From assembly GCA_000727475.1 (NCBI GenBank), contig KL647288.1, positions 7,591,414 through 7,655,413 on the forward strand: a stretch of 64,000 nt of DNA. The letters are read 5' to 3'. The translations under genes and the position numbers were made by a program. The DNA is from Sarcocystis neurona. Its lineage: Eukaryota > Apicomplexa > Conoidasida > Eucoccidiorida > Sarcocystidae. The notes beneath the pieces were generated by a model. The model did no database searches. It saw only the letters and a program-made list of their open reading frames with translations, and had not been told where the DNA came from. Below are positions 24,193 through 38,500 of this stretch, in pieces (position 1 is the stretch's first letter; each line of letters starts with the position of its first letter).

Positions 24193-26467
24193 TCTGCATC
24201 TCTATGAAGAGAAAGACAGAAGAAAAAGAGAGAAGGCCCCCGTGATAACATAGACCTATATATACATTCACGTGTACTCATACGTGCGTGCACAAACACG
24301 TACACACGCGGAGATACACTTTGATGTATACAAGAGATACTTTTCTGCCTTAGTAGACAGACCGAGAGAAAGACAAAAAAAGAGAGGGAGGGTAGTAAGA
24401 CAGAAGAGAAAGATGCGGAGGGAGAGGATATAAAGAGACGGTAACACCCATACATATATATATATATATATATGTATACGGCTACGTGTACACTTACTCT
24501 ATACATATAGTATATATATTTACATATGTATGCGCACACAACACAAACAAATGTAAACATGCCATATATATATATACGTATATACAAGTACACGGCTACA
24601 CGTACATTTACCTCAAATATGTACTGTATATATCTTCGTTTAGATATGTATCCACACACAACACGAATTTATGTAAATTACTCCATATATATATGTGTGG
24701 GTGCGTAGATAGAGAGAGAAAAACGGGGGAAAATGATGCAGCAGTGTGTACGCTCAGTCGCTAGCGGGGCACAAGCGGGATGTGCACGTACCAGCCGCAC
24801 GAGTGTACAGAAGTACGTAGCCAAAGGTACTGACAGCAAGGCAAAAAATTATTCTCCCAGTACACCTGTACAAATATATATATATGAATTCACACACAAA
24901 TATACGCACGGATATATACATATACGTATACCTAAACGCAGACAATTCTTATTATATATATATATATATATATATATGTATACACGTGTATCCATATAAT
25001 CTCCCATCTGCGTATACATACATAAACTCCGTAATACACATATACATACACATATATATATATACGTGTATGCATATAATTTCCCATGTGTATATAAACA
25101 TAAAACTGTGTATATATATATATATATATATGCATGTATATGTGTATACTTGATCACCTTGTGTGTCATCAGGAGCTGCATGCATCAAAGACAGCTGGTC
25201 GGGGGGGTGCGTTGTCTGGTAGGAGCAGGCGGACGCGGTCGTTTCTCACCCGTTCACGACAAGGAAAATTTCATCATTTTACAGGCATCCGTGTATATCC
25301 AGGCGGATATACATATACATACAAAAGTAGATGAAGAAGTACAGAGACAAATTCTTCCTTATGCTGTTGTAAGTCGACCCATATAGAATTGGCACTGCCT
25401 GTACGGACGTAAATACTACACAGTCGCACGCCGACACAAACGCGTGTAGACGTACCTGCGAATATATGCATCCAGTCCTCTATCTACGCGTCCACATATA
25501 CATATATATACACATATACATGCATATACACATACATATGTGTGTAGATAGGGAAGGTGCCCGCGAGGCTTCCTGCCCGTGGCAATGAAACCGCCAATGC
25601 AGGAGCTGCCGTCTACCTTCAGCACATCAGCAGCCATCCACACATATATATAGATGCGCGTGGGGATGTATGTATTACAGCAGCTGTCCGTATGCAGATA
25701 TTATATATATATATGTATACACATACACTGAGCGTGTGGGTATGTAAGTATAACAGCAGCTATCCATCCACATGCATATATATAAGGTGTGTGTGGATTG
25801 GTACACGCAGAGACACACACGTGTATACGTATAGGTGTGTAGAGTATTTACGTGTTTTACAATGGACCGCCTAACAGCAGCAGCAGCAAGATCTTCTCCT
25901 CATCCTATGCAGAGTACGGACACATATCCACACAGGACAAGGAGACATATATACATATACATACATATGGCCCGCCTAGCAGCCGCAGCAGCAGCAGGAG
26001 CTTCTTGTCTTCCTGCTCAGAGTATGGACACATATACACACAACAGAAGCATACAAACATAGATATGTCTATATAGGCGTAGTGGGACGTCCCTGCAGGC
26101 GTGCACTTCCGTAGGTAAGTAAAGAGGAAGACGCGGACCAGTGGGCAGTTTACCTTCAGCATAGCAGCAGCTTCTGCAGTGTGCTGCTCAGCAGCAGCGA
26201 CGAGATTCGCTTTTCCTTCGCGACGGCAGCGAACGTCCTGCAGCTGCTGCCGCAGCCCCTCCTGCAGCGCTTCTCTATTCTTACGCTCCTGGGGAAAACA
26301 CGTACACCCAACTCTACCAGCAATTCACATATATATATATATATATACATTTTCCCTTGTCCATGTACATGTGCACGTCGACAGACCGACATTGCTACAC
26401 AGAGTATGCTTCAAGAGAAATCCACTTATACATGTATGTATGTATGTATGTATGTATACGCATACAA

Positions 26468-26516
<49 letters not shown>

Positions 26517-29500
26517 TACACATACACGTACATATACATATACGTACATACACATACACATACATACACATATACATACATACACATATATACACATATA
26601 CATATACATACATTTACATATGGTACATATACATATACGTACATATACATATACACACATACGTATACATACACATGTACACACACGCACGCATTCATGC
26701 ATACATACGTCCGTACGCAGATACACAGATACCTAGATAGATAGGTATCTTTCATACATACGTACCTACACAGATACAAGATACACACATACGCACATAT
26801 TCACACATATTTACGTACGTACACAGATACCACATACATACATACACACATATTCATACATGCATCCATACGCACGTAGACACATACATACATACATACA
26901 CATACATACATACATATACATACATACACACATATACATACATACACACATATACATACATACATACATCCATACATCCATACATACATACATACATATA
27001 CATACATACATACATATACATACATACATACATATACATACATACACACATACATACATAAATACACGTACGTAAATATATACGTACATACAGACACAGA
27101 CACCCACGAGTCTGCCAAGACACTGACACACACAAACGCTTCAAGAGAGGCACTTCTCCCTCGCTCTCTCCACACACACACACACAACCGCAGGGGCAGA
27201 CGATACTAACAAGATATTGATACGTATACGCTTCAGAAGACACATACCTTCATATATACGTATGCACATATATATATACGTGTACAAATGATACTAACAG
27301 ACATTGATGAATATGGACTTCAAAACAAATATACCTCCATATATATATATATTTATATTCAAGCAGATGACACTAACACGACATTGATACGTACGCCTTT
27401 TAGGAGAAATACACCTACATATATATATATATATATACGCACATCTATATATACACGTGAAAAGGATATTGAGAAGACGTTGACAGATACGCGCATTAAA
27501 ACAAACATACCTATACACATATACGCAGACGAAGTTGATCAGATACTGAGACGTATGCGCTTGAGGAGAAATATATCTACGTATATATGTATATATATGT
27601 GCATGTATGGCGGCGGGAATACGTAGGTCCACGTCGACACTTGTACGCGAAAGCTCGCCACATACACGGGCCTGCTTGTCCCTAATAAACTCCTCGTACG
27701 TTTACCTCTCTCTCGCAGTCTAGATTATCGCACTTACAGTACTTCCACAGCAAGTTTGTAGCTATATCCAGCCGTATATATATATATTATACATAGCATA
27801 CATACGTGTTTATACGTATATATATAGAGAGAGAAATAGTCACTACATGTATAACCCACATACATACGTGGGTGCGAGAGATCCCCTAAGTATGGTTGTA
27901 GATACACGCATATATGTGTATATACATAAATACCTGTGTGGCCTCAGACAGAAAGTTAGATTTGTGTGCGTACATATAGATACACGCATGTATATGAAGA
28001 GTAGGAAATGTCGACCCGTCGACGACTGACTGTGGCAGCGACGCCAGCAGCGCACCTGCTCAAGGCGACGCCGTTCGCGTTGTATGTGAAGGTCTTGCTG
28101 CTGCAGCTGCTGCAGCGTCTGTTTGGCTTCTGCTGCTTGGGAACAGAGGCCAGCCTGCCGCTGGAGCAGCTGCTGCAGGTCCTCCTTGTGCTGCTGCAGC
28201 GTCTCTCGCAGCTCCGCCACTTTGTTCAGCCAGAGCTGCTGCAGCTGCTGCTGCTCCTCCGCGGCCTGCTGCTCGGCCCGCGCGTGCAACGCGCGCGCCT
28301 CCTTCATTTCTCCTTCCGCCTCGAGCAGCGCTGCCACTGCAGCAGCCTCCACTTCCGCGAGTCGCGCGTCTTCCTCGAGCAGCCGCTGCAGCAGGACCAG
28401 AGACGCAGAAATACACTTCCGTCAGAGAAAGCGAGAGACAGAGAGGGGGAGCACGGAAAAGAAAGTCCCCCGCAGCAGCTGCGAAAACGACAGCGTGCAC
28501 ACTTGCAGAGCAGCGTGCCTGCGCCACAGAGAATCAGCAGCAGCAGCAGCTTGCGCAACTTCGAAAGCTGTGACCAGGACTGCCCTGCCCCACACATCGG
28601 CAGGGGGGATGCAGGCCGCACGAGAAGGTCGGACGAAAACGTCTGGCGTCACGACGCAGCAGTCAGGCGTGCAGCAGCAGATACAAACGAAAGGAAAAGA
28701 AATACGGATTTATACGGCTGCCGTGTGTCCCTGAGACTTCTGCGCGTGATATACGCACCTGGCAATGACACGAGCATCCTACTTGTGGCGACGCATATAG
28801 ATAGAAGCTTGTGTGCGTAGATACAGACTCTTCTCAAATACACATATATAAAGAGAGAGTGAGTTATATTGGCCGTAGTAGACTGCTGTAGAGCGAGGAA
28901 TAGACAAACGAGAGATCTAATTCAAACGGAGCACCCACGCGTATACCAGTGTACACAAATATATATATGCATAGTTCCTACATATATTTGTATGCATGTA
29001 GGTGGCCCCCACCTATACACAAATATGTTCATAGGCGTATATATGTTTGTATGCATGTATATGCGTATACGGGTATAGACACAGAGACACAGCGTCGGGC
29101 TACCGAGGAATTCTACTGAGAAGTGACGCAAGGGCGCCTGCAACCTCCGTTGCAGCCAAAGAAAAAAACCTTCTCCACATATATACACATATATATATAT
29201 ATATATAGAAACGAACGAGACACCTTGTTCACACAGTTACGAGCAATATAAGTGCATATACATGTATATATGTATATGTATGTATATATATGTACGCACA
29301 CGCATATGTGTACATACGCAGATATGTGTATATGTAGATGTACGGTTGAGCCTGTTCAGACATAGTAAGGACGCACCCCCCGGACAACCTGCCTATTCGA
29401 GCAAGCTGGCCCTTCACATGAGCCAATATATATATATATATATATGTCTCGCTCGCTCTGTCTTGTTGCAGGGAGGAGGGCGGGGTTCCCTTCTCCGAGT

Positions 29501-32500
29501 ACCCACGCGCGCAGCTTCGATCTCTACCAGTCTCCGTACATCTATCTTTCTCTACTTATCTATCTCTATCTATTTCTGTTCCTGCAGCAGACTATCTCTG
29601 CGCAGCAATCTCTCTGCGCCACCTTATATGTGTGTTCATCTGTCTGTATCCACACCTGTATCTACACCTGTATCTATGTACGTATATCAGGCCACCCGCA
29701 CCACCTCAGTATATCTGCATCTCTCTATATCTATCGATACCTGTAGCTCGGTACGTCTGTCTATATACCTATATCTTTTATCTATACCACCCCATCCGCC
29801 TCACGTCAAGTATATCTGTCTACCTATATCTGTTTATCTATTTCTATCTACGTCTACCAATATCTATCTATTTACATCTATCGTCTGTTTATCTCTATCA
29901 ATCCATCCGTATCATAATAGGTATATCTACCTACCTACATCTATCTATATATCTGTATCTATTGACCGGCATCAGTCCACCTCCATCATAGTAGTTATAT
30001 CCTCTATCTATCTAGATTTACCTATCTACCTGCATCTACCTATATCTATTTATATCATACATCTACACCTATACACATATATATATATATATATATATAT
30101 CTACGTCTATTTACGTCTCTCTGTATCTGTGTTTATCTATTTATCTGTATCAGTCGATCCATATCATATTGAGTCTACATATCTATGTGAATGTATCCAC
30201 CTGGGGATCTAACTTGCTCGCCTATAGAACAGCACGTGTATAAGACGGCGACGTCAACGCGTGGACCCTGGCGCGCATGTTGCATGCGCCTTAGCTGCTG
30301 GGGGAAGGACGAGCACGTGCGGGAGAGAGAGACAAATAGAGAGACTTTTTACTCTTCGGGCATTTCTGAGTTGCTCGCTGGTGCGTTTTCGCGTTCCCCC
30401 GTTTGGCTTCTCCTCTGCAACTTCTTTTTCTTTGCCGTCGCCACCGCGTCGCTGCTGCCGCTCTTCTTCTTCTGCTTCCTGCTGCTGCTTCTGCTTCAGG
30501 GCGTCGAGTGTTGCCTGGGCCTCCTGCAGCTGTTGCTTGCAATCTTCAATCACTTCTGCGTCGCGCAGGGCAGCAGCGGCGTCCTCCGCCACTAGCGCCG
30601 CTTCTTCTTCGGCGAGCGCTTTTTCCTCTTGCTGCTCTTCCTCTCTCCTCCTCCGAGCAGCAACAGCAGCAGCGGCAGTTTTCGCCGCCACCGCGTTCCC
30701 CTCAGTAGCAGCCGCAGTCGACGCGGCAGCCGCTGCCGCAGAAGAAGACGAAGAAGAAGACGCGCAGCGCACGACTCGGGCGCCAGGCACCATGCCGCTG
30801 TTGCGCTGCTGCTGCGCGTGCGCCAGAGACGGTCCCGGCAGAGCTTCAGCACCAGCATGCGTTCGTTTTATCAACCTGCCCGTATTCCACTCGTAGCCGC
30901 AGCGAATAAACTGCCGTTCCCCTGCAGTAAACCGGCGCCCCACCCCGTCGCTGCCGCTCCTGCTGCTGCGGACGCCTCCCTCTGCTGTTGCTGCCGCGCT
31001 CTCTGCCTCCTGCTGCACCAGCAGCGACAGCAGCTCTCCATGGGACCCCACCAGCGCTGCCGCTTCGATACGACTCGTGTCTACTAACACACGCAAAATT
31101 TGATGAGGCAGCGTCCCCCCCTCGTTCCTGCTGCTGCCTGTGGCCTGCGGCACCCACACAGACGGTGACCAACGCACGCATGCAGCAGCAGCACCACCAC
31201 CTTCGCACCTGGTCAGCTGCAATCTCTCCTTTTGCCCTTCTTCTTCCTCTTCCTTCTTCCTCGGGTCCTCCTCGTCCTTCGCTCCACTACCACGCCGCCG
31301 CTGCTGCTCTTGGTGCTGCTGTTGCTGTTGCGACGGCGGTCGGATGGGCGGCTGTTGTTGCTCGCCCTGTTGCTGCTGCTGCTTATCCCAGCGCACGGCC
31401 GGCTTGCACAGGGCCTTGTACATGGTAAAGACGCTTCCCGCGTTGTGACGAAGGAGAAAATCTTCGTACGGTCGGGCACGCGGGTCGCTGAAAATCAGCT
31501 TCGGCGGTCGGATAAACCCGCCCCCCACGAATCTGCTGCTGCTGCTGCGATGGCTGCTACTGCTGCTGTGGGTAAAGTACCGCAGCAGCACAGCCTGGTC
31601 GCGCTTTGAAGCGACCACCCACGCTCCCAGCAGCGGCCGCAAGTGTTGCTCGACAATAGCAGCGACGGCAGCAGCAGGCGCACCAGCTGCAGCACACTCA
31701 TCTGGCAAAACAAACAGCAGCTCACCTACCGGACCCAGAGGCTGCGCATGCAGTTCTCCCCGTCTCAGCATCGCAGCAAAATCTGTGTGAAGCTTCTCCA
31801 GACACATCCCCCCCCCTCCCCCTCCTGCTGCTGCTGCGGCACTGCTGCCTCCAGGCCCATACCAACGCCCTCCCGCAGGCGGGCGACTGCTACCCCCACC
31901 GCCGTACAAGTGACTTCTCAGAGGAGCCTTGAACAGACCAAATAAACGAGGCGACGCCTCTTCCTTCTCCTGCTGCTGACGTTCCTGCTGCTGCTGACGC
32001 TCCTGCTGCTGCTGACGCTGTTGCTGCTGCAGCTCGCGCTCCCGGCGTCGCCGAGCCATGAAGGCGCGGTGCTGCTGCAGCGCGAGGCGCCGGCGTTGCT
32101 GCTGCAGCAGCTGCTCCTCCTCTGCCACGCGCAGGGCATCCGCAGCAGCGGCGCAGCGACCTTCGGCACGAAGTAGCAGCACCTGCGCTTCTTCTTCTCG
32201 CGCTGCCGCCTGTTGCAGCTCCTGCTGCACCCCAGCCAGCACTGCTCACCAACAGTAGCAACACCCCACACGGTCGCACGCCAGAAGAGGTCTGCCAAAC
32301 AGCGGTGACTAGAGAGAATCTCAAGACCCCCAGCAGCAGCAGCAGCCACGGCGGAAGCGGCAGCAACGCCAGCAGCGACCACAGCAGCGGGAGCCCGAGT
32401 CCCAGGAGCAACACCGACGCAGCTGGAGCAGCAGCTGGGGCAAAAATGTAGCAGCAGCAGAAGTGACGATGCAACAGCGAGAGCGCGGGGAGCAGCACGG

Positions 32501-35500
32501 CAGTCCCCGCCACATAATAGCAGAGATAAACAAAGGCAGCAGTTTCACTGCGGGACACCAACGTGCGACGAGGGCAGCAGCACTTTGAACAGCAGCGGCA
32601 AGCCACAGCGCAAGCAGATATTGCATGTCTGTCTGAGTAGCGCGCGTACGTGCCAACGGCCGAGGTCAGTCCTACTGCTGTTGCAGTAGACACAGCAAAG
32701 TTCAGAAGACAAGGAGGGCTGCTGCAGCGGCAGCATACACTGAGATGAAACAGCAGCAGTAGTGACTCCTGCACCATGCGCAGGACCCTCTCCCCCACAT
32801 GCAGCACCGGGAAGACAACTGGGCGTGCCACCAAGAGGAGCAGCAGCGCAGCACATCAAGACGGTAGGGCAGCCGTTTCCGTGGCGGCACGCAAAGAGCA
32901 GCAGTAACGGTGTCAAACCCAGCCCCTCGGACGGCTGCTACCGCTACGGGAGGGAACAGCAGCAACAGCGCAACAAAATCTGGCAGTCTGCTGCAAGAAC
33001 CCTCAATACGGAAGATGAAGACCAGCATGTCGGCAGATCCTGCTGTAGCAGGATCCGCGGGTTATGCAGCCGCAGCGGTACGTGCAGCAATAGCGTCGGA
33101 GAGGTGGGGGGGAAGGGGACGGGGAAGAGGAGTGACTGCAAGTGGAGCAGCCGCAGCACACGTGTTACAGCACCAGCACCGGCGGCAGGGGCAGCGGCAG
33201 CAACGGTAGCAGTTGCAGCAGACCCAGCACTAGCGAGACCAGCAGCAGCAGTAAATGGAGCAGCCGCTGCTGTGTACGCGGAATAGAAGCACCAGCAAGA
33301 AGAACAACTGATGAAGCAGCTGCAGCACTCGTCAACACAGCAGCAGTGGCAGCAACAACAGCAGTAGTGTTTATAGAGCGGCAGCGGTAGATATAGCAAC
33401 CGGAGCAGAACTCTTCAGGAGGCCACGGGGAGACGCGAAGCAGTAGCAGCAGCACCAGCAGCAGCACACAGACAGGCCTTACACTTTGCGTTCTCTCTGC
33501 GTGCTTCTGCAGCGCGCTTCTGCTGCTGCCGGCGCTGTTCGACCAGCAGCTCTTGAACCTGCAGCTCACGCAAGCGTCTGCTGTTTTCTTCTGCTGCTGT
33601 TGCGGCATCGGCGGTGTCTGCTGCTGCAGCACGACGGGCTCGCTCTGCCTGCTTCTGGATTAACGAGGACAAGAAGAAGCAGCCCCCAGCAGCAACAGCA
33701 GCACAAAGCAGCAGCAGCATCATAAGCAAAGCAGCAGCAGCACCATGAGCAAAGCAGCCGCAGCAGCAGAAGCACGGGAAGCGTCTGCTAGAACGTTAGG
33801 TAATGCAACAGCAGGACCTGCTGCTGACGCAGCAGCACGCGGCAGCACTCCCCTCGGAAGCCGAGGCCGGGCTACCGCTGCAGCAGCACAGCAACACCAT
33901 AGGGACCGCACTAACCCCGCATCAGTAGCGGAACAGCTGTATTTCAACAGCGTCATCAAACGGCAGCAGCAATAAGTGCAGCAAACTCACCCCCGTACCA
34001 CCGCGGTGGTAGCCCACAGCCCGTACGTATTCCCATGCTGGACTGGCTATCCGCAGAACCCAACAGAAGATCAGTCGCAGCAGGGCCGCAGCACGCCAGC
34101 AGCACAGCCGCAGAGCGGTGGCAGCAGCAGCAGAGGAGCAGCAGCAGCAGACAAGCGGCAGCAGAAGAGCGGCAGCAGCAGCAGGAGCAGCAGCAGTGAG
34201 AGCAGCACAGAGCAGCAGCAGTGAGAGCAGCACAGAGCAGCAGCAGTGGCAGCAGCACAGAGCAGCAGCAATGGCAGCGGCACAGAGCAGCAGCAGTAGA
34301 AGCAGCACAGAGCAGCAGCAGTAGCAGCAACACACCTGTTCAGCTGCGTTTAGTCTTGCTTGTAGAGTTTTTAGGAGGTCCTGCATGTGCCTTTTTTTCC
34401 CCTCCGTTGCGCCGACTTCATGTTCAAGCGTTTGCAACGTCTGCGTCTGCTCCCGCACCTTCTGCTTGATATCTTGCTGCTGCTGCTCGAGCAATTCTTG
34501 CTTCTGCTTGTAGGTGTCCACCTTGCGGTCGCTGCCGCTGCCCGACTTGACGGTGCCTTGAAATTCATCCAGGCGCTGCTGCGCCGCCTCTTCCTGCTGC
34601 GTCAGTTGCTGCAGCTCGGTCTGCAGCTGCTGCTGGTGCTGTTGGCGTTGTTGCAGCAGCTGCTGCTTCTCCCGCAGCTGCAACAGCGGCAACTCACGGC
34701 GCAGCGCAGCGGCAGCCTGCTCATGTTCTGCGATGAGCTGCAGTTCTCGCTTGGCTGCAGTCCACTGCCTCTGTTCTTCTTCTAAAGGCCGCAGCACCTC
34801 GTCGCTGCGCTGCAGCTCCTTCTCCGCCTGCTGCAGCCGCACGTTCAGCTGCTCGAGTTCTTCTTTGGCACGACCGAGTCCTAGTGAGAGAACAGCCATA
34901 CCGAAGCCGAGAGGCACGAGGAAGACAAGCAGCAACAGCAAGAAAAGAGATACAGTAGCAGCAAAACGAGTATCAAAAAGCAAAAAGCAACGGCGTTGCA
35001 GGCAGGTTCCAGCACCCTTCGCAGGACAGGCAACACCAGCAGCAGCAGCAACCCCCGGTAACCCGGTTGAAACGACACTGGCAAGAGCAGCAACAGCAGC
35101 AACAGAGACAGACACGTACGCAGCAGCAAAGGCGCGAGGCAGCGAGAAGTAGGGAAAGAAAGCAACAGCAGCGAGCTGCAGGCACGGCCATTCTTGCCTG
35201 TCACATCGGTGAAGAATCGATACAAATCTTCGTCCTTTGCGGAGACAAGAAGCGACTTGCTCTGCTCCTGCGTCAGGAATGCAACGGGATTCGAAAGGTC
35301 GATATTAAAGAAGAGCAGCAGCCGCTGGATCTTCTCCCGCTTGACGACCCGCGCTCCCCCTCCCCCCCGCAGCAGACTGCCAGCTGCAGCAGCACCGCTT
35401 CCTGCCGCCAGCAGAAACTCCGACCGCTCGGTCGCCCAGATTTCTTCCTGCGCCTCCTTCTCCTGCAGCAGCTCCTGCTGGTCCTCGGCCACGTCTTCCT

Positions 35501-38500
35501 GACGCCCCGTCGCCCCGCCTCCGCTGCTGCTGCTGCTGCCTCCGCTGCTATTTCTGCTCTGGCTGCTCCGGCCCGAGCGCGGCTGCAACCGCTTCTTCCA
35601 CACCCGACGAATGACGGTAATCGCGTTGCCGTACACCTCCGGCTCGAAGGCCTGCTGCAGCACGCCCGCTGCTACTGGGCCTTCACCGAAGCAGCACGCG
35701 TGGGCTACTCTCTCTGCGCGACGTGCCGCTGCAGCCACCGGCCCGCTCCTGTCGCTCGTCTGAGACTCCTCTCTCCCCTGCACACGCTCCGCAGCACCGG
35801 CACCCTCTCTCTCACATCACTTCCGGCTCACTGACCTACAGTCACCTCACCACCTACATACATATACATATATATATATATACCATAGCCGGTACACACG
35901 CATATTAGCATAGGTACCTGTGCAGGCCATGCAAAATAATATATATGTGGAAAGACAGGCGTACGGCCAATGTACACACACATACATGCACACACAAGAA
36001 AACGCATGGAAGCGTGTAAAGGCGCGTCACGTTGTTCTGCACCGTTCCCTAGGGTCCACACAGATATAGACAGCAGATATACATGCACCTCCCAGGCGCA
36101 TACATCTACACATCCTCACCTGAAGACACACGTACATATTCATCTCCAGAAGTAGACAACGCACGAAGACGCCCACCGAGAGTAGGGGCCCTACAGACCC
36201 CTACGCACCCCTCCACACACGGCCACGTACACACGTACCCCCTGCTGTGCGTGTCTGCTGCTGGGGCTGCAGCGAGAGAAGGACGCGCACTTCTTTCCAC
36301 GCCGGAAGAAAAGTGCCCTCCTGCCGGTGGCTGTGCGAATCCACGCGCCCTTCTTGCCACCTCGACAAATACGGCAGCTACGACACAGCTCCGTCAGGTG
36401 GAAAAGCATCGGCAGGTACACAGGCAACAGACCCCTCGGTCTTTTCTACTCCCCATCACATACGTTCATCTATATACACACATATATATACGCATATGTG
36501 TGGATATACAGATATGTAGAGAGGTGGACGTATGGGTACATACACACACGCACACGTATGTACTCCTGTATAGATCGGTAGACTCACACACGGTCACATG
36601 TGCAGCCATACGTATATATATATATATATATATATATAGGTAGACGCGTAAGTGGGCGCAACCTCAGCCCTATGGACCATTTTATATAGCGACCCTCGTC
36701 TTGCGCCGTCAGCAGACAGACTGACACATAGTCGTTCACGGTAGTAGTCACACGCTTGTCCTCGCGGTTATCTATCTGTACATTACACTCTGTCATCTCA
36801 GAGAAGTTCTTTCTGTCGTGGTGATAACTTTTGCCTTCCTCCATACAAATTCCGTTTCTGCCGCGTGCTTATGCGCGTCGGCGTCCGAGCAGCAGACCCC
36901 CAGGCAGCCAGTTCTCCGTGAACAAAAAAGAAGTCCCACACACAGAGAGCGAAGGCGGGAGACAGGCGCATCACCTGCATCGCTACTTGCAAGCACAGAA
37001 AAAGAGAAATGGCCCCTGCGCGCGGTCCCGCTATAAGCGTCTCGGCCTTCGACCCACTAACATCGCCGGTACCACACATACGCCTGTGTCTCTGTCTCAC
37101 TGGTGCTGGGCAGACTTTTCCTCTCTGCATGCACGAAGGAAGAAATGCCGAAGTCTTCTACACGTGGAGAACGCTGCCAGGCGTTACTTTCTCCCCTCCT
37201 CTGCGGCTGCAGCTTCGGCTGCTCTGCAGTGCCCGCCTTTTCCAGGCGTGCGCGGCCTCCGCCTGCCGCAGCTGCACCCGCCCACGTCCCCACCTCCTGC
37301 GCCGCCGTCCGCTCTCGGCTGCTACGCAGCTTGCGACGAGGAAAGGAAAACAGCGAGAAATCGCCGTCTGCGCTCGCGCTCCTCCAACCCCCACTTTCAA
37401 AAACTGCCTTACGTAGGCAGTGGTACACACACACACATGGCTCCGTGTATTCTTTTGTTCACGAACGCAGGCAGGCAGATCTGTGTGGGTGCGGTACATG
37501 AGACAAGTGAGAGGAGAATAAAGACTTGCACGAGAGATAGCCAGAGACCTGTTGAGCGACCTTACTTCTTCTGCGTCGGTAGCCCCAGGCTCATGCTTTG
37601 CGCGCAGCAAGGGAGAAGCGATTGCTGCTGTTTCGGTTTCTTCTCTCCTCACGCAGTGCTCTTGGTCCTCCACTCCTGTTGGCTCTTGGTCTTCTTCCCC
37701 CTGTCTTGCGCAGTGCGCTGCATGTTGCTGCTCCTTTTCCTGCGACTTCCCCTCCTCCTCCTCGTCCTCTTCTGCGTGGTCCAGCTGCTGCTGGTTTTTC
37801 TTTTGCTGTTGCTGCGGTCCTCTCTTTTCCTTGGGCGGCTGCTGCTGCAGGGGCTGCTCTTGCAGGCGGTCCTGTTGTCGTTGCGCTGCTGCTGCTGCTG
37901 GGGACACGCTAGGCCGCGAAAAGTTCGAGAACGTGACGCGGACTTCGGTCATGCGTGGGCCGTTTGCCGTCCAGTACTGGCGAATGTATTCGTACAATTT
38001 CACCCTCTCTTTTCCTGCTGCTGCTCTTCCTCCTCCTCCCCCCGTGCTGCCGCCGCCGTCGACGCCGCAGCAAAACAGAACCGCGCGAGCCAGCGCAGAC
38101 TTGCCGCTGCCGTTGCGACCTGGAGAACCAGGAGCAGCAAGCCACACATGCGCACGTGCAGCAGGAAGCAGCAGCAAACAGCAACACCCCACATCACCAG
38201 CGCAGCAGCACCAGCAGCATCCCACACACACAGGTTTAAAATAGGAAGCAGCAGCACACAGCAACACCCATCTCCAGCGCAGCAGCACCAGCAGCATTCC
38301 ACACACAGGGAGCTTGAGCAGGAAACAGCAGCAAACAGCAACACCTCCCACCAGCAGCGCAGCAGCAGCAGCACGCGCGAACCACAGATAAAGCCAGAAC
38401 AACGGCCCGCAACAGTGCAGCAGCATCACCAGAAACCAGGCAGCGGGCGACCAGAGAAGGAGGAAGACACAGAGAAATATACTTCAGTGACGGAAAGGAA

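Noticed and set aside
26325..27187. Several ORFs of Tyr/Ile/His/Thr or Met/Tyr/Val/Cys repeats
   Set aside because: These are pure translations of (CATA)n/(CA)n DNA, open in many frames on both strands.
29262..30212. 316-codon plus-strand ORF
   Set aside because: It is the translation of a (CTAT)n block inside an SMC6 intron, with no signal peptide or domain and composition fixed by the repeat.
30254..30352. Extension of SMC6 exon 6 beyond GTAAAA
   Set aside because: The coiled-coil composition stops at the donor, and exon 7 continues in phase 0 with a coiled coil.
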